The notes under the pieces: model-generated
What the model saw: the letters and a program-made list of their open reading frames with translations, nothing else
The model's database searches: none
Told to the model about the DNA's origin: nothing
Shown: positions 1 to 8,163 of the stretch, piece by piece
Position numbering within the stretch: position 1 is the stretch's first letter
Layout of the letters: each line of letters starts with the position of its first letter
From: Miniphocaeibacter halophilus
GTDB lineage: Bacteria; Bacillota; Clostridia; Tissierellales; Peptoniphilaceae
Reading direction: 5' to 3'
DNA: 64,000 nucleotides
NCBI RefSeq assembly: GCF_016458825.1
Contig: NZ_CP066744.1
Location: 1,733,868-1,797,867 of the forward strand
Program-made: the position numbers and the translations under genes

Positions 1-1051
1 TCTCCCTTCTTATTACTTCTCTTAATTTAGTAATGGATCTTTTATATATTAAATAGTTTTTATTAAAATGCTCTAAATTTTCTTTTTTTATTTCCTGCTT
101 TTCAGATTCTCTAAATTGTTCGTTTAAGCTTTTGCCAAATTTTCCCCTAGTAAGTAAAATTTGTATTCCTTCATGTATTCCTGTACATAGCTTATTTTCT
201 AGTTTGCTTGTATTTGAACTACTTAAGATACTTTTACCATATACTTTTTCAGCTAAATCCTTTAAATAACCTTCTTTAGTATAGTTTTCTGTAGTAAGAT
301 TATTTTCTTCCAGGTCTCTATCTATTTCCCTATCTTCAAAGAGAAAGCTGGATTTATTAAATTCAGCAGCTTCAACTTGATCTTTGTCTAATACATTTTG
401 ATTACGATTTTTAAATTCTATTTTGACCTTCAAATCTTTAGGCAATTTATCTTTTTCTTTGGAGCTTTCTAGAGATTTTTTTAAATTTTGCTCATAGTTA
501 ATATTTAGGTGTATATGAAAATGCCTTTTAATAATTTTATCTATTTTTAATATAAGGTCTGAAGTGTTTTTTATATTTTTAATATTCATAATATCATTTA
601 ATAATAAGATAACCATCTCTCTAGTTTTAGGAACATAGGATAATTTTCTACTATAATAGGCATATTCTAACTCTTCTGCTAAATTATTAGGTGTTCTAAA
701 TTTGTAATTATTGTATTTTTCTTTAGTTGTATAATCTCTAAATTCTACTATACCCGGTCTATATTTGTCATAGTAAAACCAAAAGTATTCCTCCAGCATT
801 AATTCGGTTATTTTATAATAATCGTCAGGGTAGGGATTGTCCTCAGTTAGTACATAGAGGAAATTATAAACCTCCTCTATTTGAAATTTACCATAGCTAA
901 AGCCGGCTAAAGCAGACTTGTAAATATTGATTTTATTATTATCTTCAAATTTAAATATATTATAGTTTGGTATAAAATTATAATTATTTGCAACGGTCCA
1001 AGTAATATTGTTCATTCTGTTAGTACTTAAATCCATTAATTTATTTTCCAT
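1..1051 (-). CDS. Partial protein coupled to MoxR-type ATPase (probable VWA-family partner)
   Basis: The minus strand is open from the ATG at 1051 to the window edge, giving about 350 residues with no stop; the 3' end is missing. The start overlaps the stop of the upstream AAA+ gene as TAATG, so translation is probably coupled. The visible part is hydrophilic, Lys/Glu/Asn-rich, with no signal peptide or membrane segment. MoxR-type ATPases are usually followed by a von Willebrand factor A protein whose MIDAS domain is C-terminal. That region would lie outside the window, so the VWA assignment is inferred from context only and no MIDAS motif is visible. Confidence 0.6.
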   Translation of the reverse strand, partial: MENKLMDLSTNRMNNITWTVANNYNFIPNYNIFKFEDNNKINIYKSALAGFSYGKFQIEEVYNFLYVLTEDNPYPDDYYKITELMLEEYFWFYYDKYRPGIVEFRDYTTKEKYNNYKFRTPNNLAEELEYAYYSRKLSYVPKTREMVILLLNDIMNIKNIKNTSDLILKIDKIIKRHFHIHLNINYEQNLKKSLESSKEKDKLPKDLKVKIEFKNRNQNVLDKDQVEAAEFNKSSFLFEDREIDRDLEENNLTTENYTKEGYLKDLAEKVYGKSILSSSNTSKLENKLCTGIHEGIQILLTRGKFGKSLNEQFRESEKQEIKKENLEHFNKNYLIYKRSITKLREVIRRE

Positions 1052-1965
1052 TATAATACCTTAAAAATATCTTCTCTTGTTAAGTCGTTTTTAAAAAGAC
1101 TGTTAATTACATCCTGGATTATTTCTCTTTCAAAAAGGTCGAAGGTTTTATTTACTAGACCTATTTGTAAAGCTGATTTTATATTTAATCCTATTTTCAT
1201 TGCTCCAATAGCTGCTATTAAACCTCTAATATCAATAGCTTTTGAAGAAATTTCAGAGTTCATACTCTTTTCTTGAAGGTCTAAAAACAATCTTATAAAT
1301 AAATCCAAAGCATTTTCTCTTAGGTAGAAATCTGTAAGTAAAATATGTTTCAATGTTTCTTCACTTGCTTTAGGCATATCTATTACAAGAAATCGAGAAA
1401 TAAGAGCTTCATTTAATTCTTTAGTGCCTGCATAGCCATAATTCATTGTACCAATAAATCTAGTAGCATCGTTTAAATTTATTTTTTCATATCCGGGAAC
1501 ATCTATTATTCTCCTATAGTCAAGTAGGGAATGAATAACTGCAACGGAATCACTTTTAGCCATATTTACTTCATCTAATATACCAAAACCACCATTTAAA
1601 GCTACATCATAAACAGGTCCCGGTCTAAAGGTTACTTCATTGTCCTTAAAAGTATCTGTTCCAATTAAATTTGTACTGTCGGTGTTTACATGAAAGGATA
1701 TATTCCAAGTAGGTCTTTGAAATAGGGCAGCTAAGTTATCGCTAAGAACATTTTTTCCTGTTGCCTTAGGACCGCTGAGTAGGATATTTGAACCTTGTAG
1801 TATAGCGGTAATACTTTGCTCCCAAACTTCTTTTCCGTAATATTTATAATGTGGTGACGGAATACGATTTATATATTTATTGTCTAATTGATGGTTTTTT
1901 CTAAATTCTAAAACTTTATCTATTAACTTATTATCTATATTTTGTTCTTTTAAAAAATCTATCAT
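1051..1965 (-). CDS. MoxR-type AAA+ ATPase
   Basis: A 304-residue AAA+ ATPase of the MoxR/CbbQ/NorQ type. Walker A is GPKATGKN at about residues 65-72, Walker B is GILDEVN at about 129-135, and a sensor-like GTMN lies near 173. Family members remodel or insert cofactors into partner complexes using ATP and work with a VWA protein, which fits the coupled gene downstream. The start has an AAAGGAG site seven bases upstream, and a TGCTATAAT extended -10 lies at about 1987-1995 on the minus strand. The substrate cannot be named from sequence. Confidence 0.85.
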   Translation of the reverse strand: MIDFLKEQNIDNKLIDKVLEFRKNHQLDNKYINRIPSPHYKYYGKEVWEQSITAILQGSNILLSGPKATGKNVLSDNLAALFQRPTWNISFHVNTDSTNLIGTDTFKDNEVTFRPGPVYDVALNGGFGILDEVNMAKSDSVAVIHSLLDYRRIIDVPGYEKINLNDATRFIGTMNYGYAGTKELNEALISRFLVIDMPKASEETLKHILLTDFYLRENALDLFIRLFLDLQEKSMNSEISSKAIDIRGLIAAIGAMKIGLNIKSALQIGLVNKTFDLFEREIIQDVINSLFKNDLTREDIFKVL

Positions 1966-1986
1966 TTAAATCTCCTTTTCAAATTA

Positions 1987-2050
1987 ATTATAGCATAGTG
2001 AATAATTATATCATTTTATTAAGAATAAATTAATTATTTTATGGTATAAT
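1987..2050. promoter_or_regulatory. Divergent promoter region
   Basis: Two extended -10 elements point away from each other: TATAAT preceded by TGC on the minus strand (1987-1992) for the MoxR gene, and TATAAT preceded by TGG on the plus strand (2045-2050) for the zincin/J-domain pair. No good -35 boxes are visible, which suits extended -10 promoters. Confidence 0.5.
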
Positions 2051-2071
2051 TATAAATATTTGGAGTGTAGT

Positions 2072-2461
2072 ATGGGAAATTTAAATGAAAAATATACAAT
2101 TGATGATGTTCATGATATGTTAGAAGAAATTGCTGATACAATTCCCGATGTATTATTTGAGGATTTACAAGGTGGAATTGTATTAATTGAGTCTGCCAAA
2201 ATGCATCCTAAGAGCATAAATAACAACCTATATATTAATGGTGAATATGTAAGAAATAATATGTATAATCTTATTAGGATTTATTATGGCTCAATAATTA
2301 AAACTAAGGGACATTTACCTCGTCAACAGTTTAAAGACAAGCTGGAAGAGGTATTAATTCATGAGTTTAGACATCATATTGAATTTAAATGTAATGATTT
2401 TTCTTTAATAAAAGAAGATAAGGAATATATTAAAAAGTATTTGGAAAGGTATGGCAAATGA
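2072..2461 (+). CDS. Zincin-like metallopeptidase family protein
   Basis: A small soluble protein (129 residues from the ATG at 2072) with the zinc-protease signature HEFRHHIE (HExxH) at about residues 99-106. It resembles the minimal 'Zincin_1' (PF06262-type) proteins, whose substrate is unknown. I prefer the ATG at 2072 to the upstream TTG at 2060 because GGAG at 2062-2065 sits six bases before it. The downstream J-domain gene overlaps its stop by ATGA, so the two form an operon. Activity is inferred from the motif only. Confidence 0.7.
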   Translation: MGNLNEKYTIDDVHDMLEEIADTIPDVLFEDLQGGIVLIESAKMHPKSINNNLYINGEYVRNNMYNLIRIYYGSIIKTKGHLPRQQFKDKLEEVLIHEFRHHIEFKCNDFSLIKEDKEYIKKYLERYGK

Positions 2462-3276
2462 GAAAGATTTGGGGTAAATTCATATTGGGACTTGCTAATT
2501 TTTTAGAGGTTCTAATAGGCGGTTTAATAAATATAATGGAAGTTATAGTCAGTGTTGTTTCGCAATTAGGTAAGGCCTTACTTTCTTTGGTTTTTATAGG
2601 ATGTAGTGCATTTTTAATAGCTCCTTGGTTTATTGGTGGTGCAGGAGTCCTATTATCGCCCTATATAATAATAATTGTAGCTTTCTTTGTATTAGTTCCT
2701 ATATTAGGAAGAAAATTTGTCAGCTGGTTACAGTATGTTAATTATTCAGCTGTTGAATTTTTAAGAAACTATGGTGATTATTTAATAAATAATAAGGAAA
2801 ACTTTAAATCCTATAGTGAATTTTCTAAGGACTATAAAGATAGAAAAGAAAGAGAAGAAAGAGAAAGGGAAGAACAACAACAAGCACAAAATGATTTTTG
2901 GGAAGAAATATTTAAAAACTTTTCACAAGGCAGTGGAGGATTTCACTATTATAATATGAATGATGAAGAGTTTAGAAGAACTTTTGGAGGTTACCAAGGC
3001 CAGCAACAAGGCTACGGTGGCTATGGTCAAGGCTCTTATGCAAATCCATTAAATGATTTTAAAACAAAGTATAAGGAAAGTTGTGAAGTATTAGGAATAC
3101 CGGAAGACACTAATATTTATGAAGTTAAAACAGCTTATAGGAAAATGGCTAAGAAATATCATCCCGATATAAATAAAGATCCTGGTGCTACAGAGATGTT
3201 TCAAAAAATTAATGAAGCCTATGAGTTTCTAAGTGAAGAAAATATTAATAGATATAAACAAATGAATAAAAATTAA
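2458..3276 (+). CDS. Membrane-anchored J-domain (DnaJ-like) protein
   Basis: A 272-residue protein whose N-terminal third has about two hydrophobic segments (residues 5-25 and 35-85). A charged coiled stretch and a Gly/Gln/Tyr-rich linker (about 150-195) follow. A J-domain occupies the C-terminus (about 208-270) with the diagnostic HPD in YHPDINKD. J-domains stimulate DnaK ATPase activity, so this should recruit Hsp70 to the membrane. The start overlaps the zincin stop (ATGA), with GGAAAGG upstream. The J-domain at the C-terminus is opposite to classical DnaJ. Confidence 0.85.
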   Translation: MRKIWGKFILGLANFLEVLIGGLINIMEVIVSVVSQLGKALLSLVFIGCSAFLIAPWFIGGAGVLLSPYIIIIVAFFVLVPILGRKFVSWLQYVNYSAVEFLRNYGDYLINNKENFKSYSEFSKDYKDRKEREEREREEQQQAQNDFWEEIFKNFSQGSGGFHYYNMNDEEFRRTFGGYQGQQQGYGGYGQGSYANPLNDFKTKYKESCEVLGIPEDTNIYEVKTAYRKMAKKYHPDINKDPGATEMFQKINEAYEFLSEENINRYKQMNKN

Positions 3277-3286
3277 TAACTAAAAA

Positions 3287-3332
3287 CAAAAAACATCCAG
3301 TAATTTAAATTACTGGATGTTTTTTGTTTTTT
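3287..3332 (+). terminator. Rho-independent terminator after J-domain gene
   Basis: A perfect 28-nt palindrome (3293-3320, arms ACATCCAGTAA / TTACTGGATGT) is followed by a long T-rich run. Upstream A's mean it could act on both strands. Confidence 0.85.
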
Positions 3333-3531
3333 TATTGCTTTAAATGTGAAAAATATACCAAATAACTGTAAAAAATTGTTTTTTATTAGAAAAAGAAAAA
3401 ATGAATAAAAAATGTATTTTTATTAATTATTAATATAATTAAATAATTATGAATTTTATGGTGAAAATACGTGACAAATTTCAATTAGAGGAGTACCATA
3501 GTTTATTATGAATTAAAGGCAGGAGGGTAGA
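3333..3531 (+). other. AT-rich leader before V-ATPase operon
   Basis: About 200 bases with no ORF. It must contain the V-ATPase promoter, but I cannot pick a single convincing -35/-10 pair because the stretch is almost all A and T. An AGGAGGG ribosome binding site ends it. Confidence 0.4.
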
Positions 3532-3852
3532 ATGGATAATTTTATTAAGGAAATTGTTGAATTGGATAAATCCATTAATAATTTAGATAATGACTTCAAT
3601 AAAAGAAAAAATGAACTGTTAGTAGAGTTTAATAAAAAGAAAGAAAATCTATATGCAGATTATAATAAAGAATTTAATATAAATTTAGAAAATTATAAGG
3701 AAGATATTGAAAGGGAAGTAGAAAGGCAAAAAGTCTATTTAAAAGAAAGAAATAATATTGTTACAAACAAGATAATGGAAGCTTTTGAAAAAAACAAAGA
3801 CCTTATATGTAATAAGGTATTTGAACAACAATTTTCAAAGGAAAGTGATTAA
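3532..3852 (+). CDS. V-type ATPase peripheral-stalk coiled-coil subunit (G/H type)
   Basis: A 106-residue protein made almost wholly of charged heptads (Lys/Glu/Asn), with no membrane segment. Its length, composition and position as first gene of a V-ATPase operon match the small coiled-coil peripheral-stalk subunit (archaeal AhaH, Enterococcus NtpF), which pairs with subunit E to hold A3B3 against rotation. AGGAGGG lies seven bases before the ATG. The next gene begins directly after its stop. Identity comes from context and composition rather than a specific motif. Confidence 0.75.
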   Translation: MDNFIKEIVELDKSINNLDNDFNKRKNELLVEFNKKKENLYADYNKEFNINLENYKEDIEREVERQKVYLKERNNIVTNKIMEAFEKNKDLICNKVFEQQFSKESD

Positions 3853-4872
3853 ATGAATTCAGCAAAGGAGTTTTCAGCCTTAAATAGTAAAATTTCCTCT
3901 ATGAAAAAAAATCTTTTACAAGAGGAGGATTATGAAAGTCTTATTGGCTTTAAAAAAATAGAAGAAGTTATAGATTATTTATATGAAAGAGAATTTATTG
4001 TAAATAAAAATTATAATTCCATAAATGAAATTGAATCGGATTTAAAAAAGAATAGATTAAAAATTTTAAATAAACTAGGCTATTTCTTGTCTAAAAACTA
4101 TAATAATCTAGTTCAACTAATTTTAGATAAGTATGAAATAGAGGATATAAAAAAAGCGACTAGAAACCTTGTTACAAAAAACAAGGCCTTGACTAAAGAA
4201 AGTTTCATTATAAGAGATGATTTTTATGAAAAGATAAAAGAAGGAATTACTATAGAGGAATTTTTTGAAGAGTTGAAAAATAGCAAGTTTTATAAATATT
4301 TAAGAGGATATAAAAATCAGGAAAAAAGAGATTTATTATTTTTTGTGGAAATGTCATTAGATAGAAATTATTACTCCAGTATTTTTTTTGAAAGTAAATA
4401 TTTAAATAAGGAAAATGAGAAGATAATAAAAAATTTTTATGGACAATTTATTGACCTATACAATTTAAGTTGGATATATAGGGCAAAGAAATTTTATAAT
4501 ATAAAACCGGTTATTATTTATAATTACACAATACTTGGAGGAGATTTATTTAATACGACTGATATTAAAAATCTATCGTATATGGAACTTGAGGATTTTG
4601 TTGATAATATTTTAAAAACTAAGTATAGTTTTTTATTTGATTCCAAGCATAATATAGATATTTATATGGAAAGAAGAATTAACAGATATTTATATTACCA
4701 GTCAAGGGATTTAACAAAAAGCAATAAATTTAACTTTAAAAAGACCCTAGGAATTATTGTAATGACCGACTTCGATATTAAGGATATTGGAGCGATTTTA
4801 GAATCTAAAAACTATAATCTTACTAGTGAAGAAACTAGGGGTTATTTAATTAAGAATTTAGGAAGGAGTTAA
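3853..4872 (+). CDS. ntpC: V-type ATPase subunit C
   Basis: 339 residues, the normal length for subunit C (archaeal/bacterial d-type), a soluble helical funnel that links the central rotor shaft to the membrane c-ring. The family hallmark is three repeated helical lobes with conserved YL..E and short aromatic motifs; segments such as EDFVDNILKTKYSF and YYQSRDL fit this. It sits directly after the stalk subunit and two bases before ntpI, in a fixed operon order. An AAGGAAAG site precedes the ATG. Assigned mainly by size and operon position. Confidence 0.85.
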   Translation: MNSAKEFSALNSKISSMKKNLLQEEDYESLIGFKKIEEVIDYLYEREFIVNKNYNSINEIESDLKKNRLKILNKLGYFLSKNYNNLVQLILDKYEIEDIKKATRNLVTKNKALTKESFIIRDDFYEKIKEGITIEEFFEELKNSKFYKYLRGYKNQEKRDLLFFVEMSLDRNYYSSIFFESKYLNKENEKIIKNFYGQFIDLYNLSWIYRAKKFYNIKPVIIYNYTILGGDLFNTTDIKNLSYMELEDFVDNILKTKYSFLFDSKHNIDIYMERRINRYLYYQSRDLTKSNKFNFKKTLGIIVMTDFDIKDIGAILESKNYNLTSEETRGYLIKNLGRS

Positions 4873-4874
4873 AA

Positions 4875-6818
4875 ATGAAATCTGAGAAAATGTTAATGAT
4901 GAATATTATCGGCAATATTTCAGATATGGATAATGTTATATCAGATATAGTAGAAAAAAACTATGTTCAAATAGTTGATTCAAATGATTTAATTTCACAT
5001 AGTGAATTTCTTTTTCCTATAAACGATGAAAATGTAAATATGGCAGTTGACTTTAATTATATTAGAAAGTATAAATCTGATATTAATACAAGGGAAGAGG
5101 AAAACAAACTAAATAAAATAAATGATTATTTAGAATTTGATCTAGCAAAAAGCAAGGGAAAATCATTAAAAAGCTACAATAAAAATGAAATTCAAGGATT
5201 TTATGAAATAATTTTAGAAAATACAGATAAACTACAGGAAATTGATAATAAAATTTCTGAAAAAAATGAACTTGTAAATCTTTATTCTAAATTTAAAAAC
5301 TTAAATATTAAAATTGAAGATCTATATAATATGAATAATTTTAAATATAGGTTTGGTATTTTTGGAAAAGATGACAGAATAAAATTAAAGAAAAACTATG
5401 AAAATATATTTGCTGCTATTTTCCATTTAAGTTCTATGGAAGAAGGAGAAGTTTATTTAATTTTATATCCTACAGATATGGAAGTAGATATAAATAGGAC
5501 TTTAAGAAGTTTGAATTTTCAAGAAATATTTTTACCTAAGGAATATTTAGGAACTCCTGTAGAAATTATAGAAAAACTTAAAAATGAAAAGTCGGATTTA
5601 ATAAGTAAAAAAAAGAATATTTTAAAGGAAATAGAGAAAATTAAAGAAAAATATTCTAATGAGTTAAAATCCTTTTTAATTGAAAAATATAATAAATTGA
5701 ATATAGAAAATATAAAAAATAATATAGCCATTAGTGACCATTATTTTTATTTAGCAGGTTGGGTTGGGAAAACAGATAGTGAAGAATTGGAAAAAGAATT
5801 AAAGAAGAAATATAAAATTCTTATTCAATTTAATGACATGGATGACCATGAGGGAATTACACCACCAACTAAGTTAAAAAATAATGTTTTTTTTAAGCCT
5901 TTTGAGCTATTAGTAAAAATGTATGGTACTCCAAATTATGAAGAATTAGATCCAACTCCATTTTTTGCAATAACATATATGATTTTATTTGGAGCAATGT
6001 TTGGAGATGTTGGGCAGGGATTGATATTTGTACTTGGAGGATTTCTCTTATCAAAAATCAAAAATAAGGATTTTGGAGGCTTAATAGTTAGGTTGGGCTT
6101 TAGCTCGGTAATTTTCGGTTTTTTATATGGCTCATTTTTTGGACTTGAAACTGTTATTCCGGCCTTATTAATAAGACCATATGAAAATATTAATACAATT
6201 TTAGTTATGGCAATAGTAATGGGAATTATGCTATTAATTATGTCCTATGGATTAGGTATTTATAATCTTAGGAGGGAAAATAATTTAGAAGAACTATATT
6301 TTGGAGAAAAAGGAATTACAGGATTTATTCTCTATTTATTAATTTTAAGCTTAGCTTTAAATTTAGCTTTATCCTTTAAAATAATGCCAATACAATTAAA
6401 TGGAGTTTTAATAGGACTTTGTTTACTGCTTATGGTATTTAAAAGACCATTAGCCAATAAATTACAAAAAAATGAAAATTTATATAATGGTGAGCCAGTA
6501 TCGGGTTATTATATTGAAGGTTCATTTTCCATTATTGAAACATTATTGTCCATTTTCAGCGGAACGGTTTCTTTTATAAGAGTAGGAGCTTTTGCCATTA
6601 ACCATGTTGGGTTATTTTTAGCTTTTACAACAATAGGAAATATGATAGGAACTAAAACAGGAAATATTGCGATGATAATAGTTGGAAATATATTAATAAT
6701 GGGATTGGAAGGTTTAATAGTATTTATTCAATCTTTAAGATTAGAATATTATGAAATGTTTAGTAAATATTATAAGGGTGACGGAATAGATTTTATTCCT
6801 AGCAAAAACAAATTTTAG
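4875..6818 (+). CDS. ntpI: V-type ATPase subunit I (a-subunit, ion channel stator)
   Basis: 647 residues: a hydrophilic coiled-coil N-terminal half (1 to about 350) and a C-terminal membrane half with seven to eight hydrophobic helices. This is the stator half-channel that passes ions to the c-ring. The essential channel arginine is expected in SFIRVGAFAINH and corresponds to about R569; the following helix has the usual E-rich end near IQSLRLEYYEMF. GGAAGGAG precedes the ATG. It is full length compared with family members (about 640-660). Confidence 0.93.
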   Translation: MKSEKMLMMNIIGNISDMDNVISDIVEKNYVQIVDSNDLISHSEFLFPINDENVNMAVDFNYIRKYKSDINTREEENKLNKINDYLEFDLAKSKGKSLKSYNKNEIQGFYEIILENTDKLQEIDNKISEKNELVNLYSKFKNLNIKIEDLYNMNNFKYRFGIFGKDDRIKLKKNYENIFAAIFHLSSMEEGEVYLILYPTDMEVDINRTLRSLNFQEIFLPKEYLGTPVEIIEKLKNEKSDLISKKKNILKEIEKIKEKYSNELKSFLIEKYNKLNIENIKNNIAISDHYFYLAGWVGKTDSEELEKELKKKYKILIQFNDMDDHEGITPPTKLKNNVFFKPFELLVKMYGTPNYEELDPTPFFAITYMILFGAMFGDVGQGLIFVLGGFLLSKIKNKDFGGLIVRLGFSSVIFGFLYGSFFGLETVIPALLIRPYENINTILVMAIVMGIMLLIMSYGLGIYNLRRENNLEELYFGEKGITGFILYLLILSLALNLALSFKIMPIQLNGVLIGLCLLLMVFKRPLANKLQKNENLYNGEPVSGYYIEGSFSIIETLLSIFSGTVSFIRVGAFAINHVGLFLAFTTIGNMIGTKTGNIAMIIVGNILIMGLEGLIVFIQSLRLEYYEMFSKYYKGDGIDFIPSKNKF

Positions 6819-6830
6819 GAGGAAAATGTT

Positions 6831-7253
6831 ATGTATTTTATTTTAGCATCAACAATAATGGTAGTTATATTAACTATTAGTTCAGGAGTGTATTTGATTT
6901 ATAAGAACACAGACAATTCAAAGAGAAAATTAAAAAAAGCTTTAAAGATTAATTTGTTTAGTTTTGTTCCCTTATTATTAATGACAATGGTTTTAATTGC
7001 ACCTTCATCTTCATTAGCTGCAACAACTGGAGCTTCTGAAGTAAATGGATTAGGACTTTTAGCAGCAGCATTATCTACCGGATTAGCTACTATTGGTACA
7101 GGCTATGCCGTAGGTGTAGTTGGTTCATCTGCATTAGGAGCTGTTTCAGAGGAACCAAAATTACTTGGTAAAACATTAATATATGTTGGACTTGCAGAAG
7201 GTATTGCAATTTATGGATTAGTTATTTCTATATTAATTTTAGGTAAACTTTAA
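6831..7253 (+). CDS. ntpK: V-type ATPase subunit K (rotor c-subunit) with extra N-terminal helices
   Basis: 140 residues. The C-terminal 70 (about 71-140) form the usual two-helix c-subunit hairpin, with the ion-carrying carboxylate at E123 in LAEGIAIYG. Before it lie a hydrophobic helix (3-23), a basic loop (KRKLKK) and a second hydrophobic stretch (about 43-66) ending SSLAA, which looks like a signal peptide cleavage region. The residue after E123 is Gly and helix 1 has no obvious Gln, so the usual Na+-site signature (Q plus E-S/T) is not evident. Ion specificity is unresolved. AGGAGG precedes the ATG. Confidence 0.88.
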   Translation: MYFILASTIMVVILTISSGVYLIYKNTDNSKRKLKKALKINLFSFVPLLLMTMVLIAPSSSLAATTGASEVNGLGLLAAALSTGLATIGTGYAVGVVGSSALGAVSEEPKLLGKTLIYVGLAEGIAIYGLVISILILGKL

Positions 7254-7254
7254 A

Positions 7255-7563
7255 ATGAAAAGTATAGTAATTTCAAATGAAACAAATGTAATTTTAGGAA
7301 TGGAATTAGCAGGTATAGAAACAGGTTATTCTGAAGATGAAGATGAAATTAGAAAAATATTTACTGAAAGTATAGAAAATGAAAAATATGGAATAGTTAT
7401 TGTTACAGAAGGTATTAATGAATTATTATCGGATTTAATATTTTCCCATAGGGAAAAGGGAAAACTACCCTTAATAGTTACTATACCTGGTGAAGATGGT
7501 TTAAAAGACAAGGATTTTATTATGAAATACGTTAAGGAATCCTTAGGAGTAAAAATAGATTAG
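7255..7563 (+). CDS. ntpG: V-type ATPase subunit F
   Basis: 102 residues, the standard size for subunit F (Enterococcus NtpG), a small Rossmann-like protein that binds subunit D in the central rotor and can regulate ATP hydrolysis. Family features visible are the GIVIVTEGI strand and the LPLIVTIPG motif. It starts one base after the ntpK stop and is followed by ntpE ten bases on. The order K-F-E-A-B-D agrees. Confidence 0.9.
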   Translation: MKSIVISNETNVILGMELAGIETGYSEDEDEIRKIFTESIENEKYGIVIVTEGINELLSDLIFSHREKGKLPLIVTIPGEDGLKDKDFIMKYVKESLGVKID

Positions 7564-7572
7564 AGGTTAATT

Positions 7573-8163
7573 ATGCTTTTACTAGAAAATAAATATGATC
7601 TTTTTAAAAAAATAACTTACGATAAAAAGTTAAGTTTTTTCAATAAGGAACTTGATGAGTATGAGAAAGCTTTAGCCAAGGATTTAGCTGATTATGAAAA
7701 AGAATTAAAAAACAAATTCGAAAAAAAGCTAAAAAAGGAAAAACATAGGCTTGACATTAAAAAGAATGAGGAACTGGAAATAATAAAAAATTTAGAAAAA
7801 GAATCTATTTTGAAATTAAGAGAGCAACTTATTGATGAGATTTCTATAAATTTAGAAGAAAAATATAGGGGATATATTAAGACAGAAAAATATTTTGAAA
7901 ATCTAAAAATAGGGTTAAAGGAATTTCTAGATGATAATAACAATACAATATTTTTATTAAAAGATGATATAAATAGATTTAATTCTAGTTCAAAAAGATT
8001 TAAAGTTCTGGATGAATCTGAAATAGGAGGGTTTATTGTATTAAACGAAAAAGAAAATATTATTTACAATAATAGTATTAAAGAAAAAATTAAGGGAAAT
8101 AGAAATACAATAGGTCTATATATTCAAGAATTCATCAACAAAGTAGGTGAAGAAATTGAATAG
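7573..8163 (+). CDS. ntpE: V-type ATPase subunit E (peripheral stalk)
   Basis: 196 residues: a long charged coiled coil (about 15-100) followed by a small globular C-terminal domain (SEIGGFIVLNEKENIIYNNS). It would pair with the coiled-coil subunit at 3532 to form the peripheral stalk. It overlaps the start of ntpA. GAGG stands upstream of the ATG. Confidence 0.88.
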   Translation: MLLLENKYDLFKKITYDKKLSFFNKELDEYEKALAKDLADYEKELKNKFEKKLKKEKHRLDIKKNEELEIIKNLEKESILKLREQLIDEISINLEEKYRGYIKTEKYFENLKIGLKEFLDDNNNTIFLLKDDINRFNSSSKRFKVLDESEIGGFIVLNEKENIIYNNSIKEKIKGNRNTIGLYIQEFINKVGEEIE

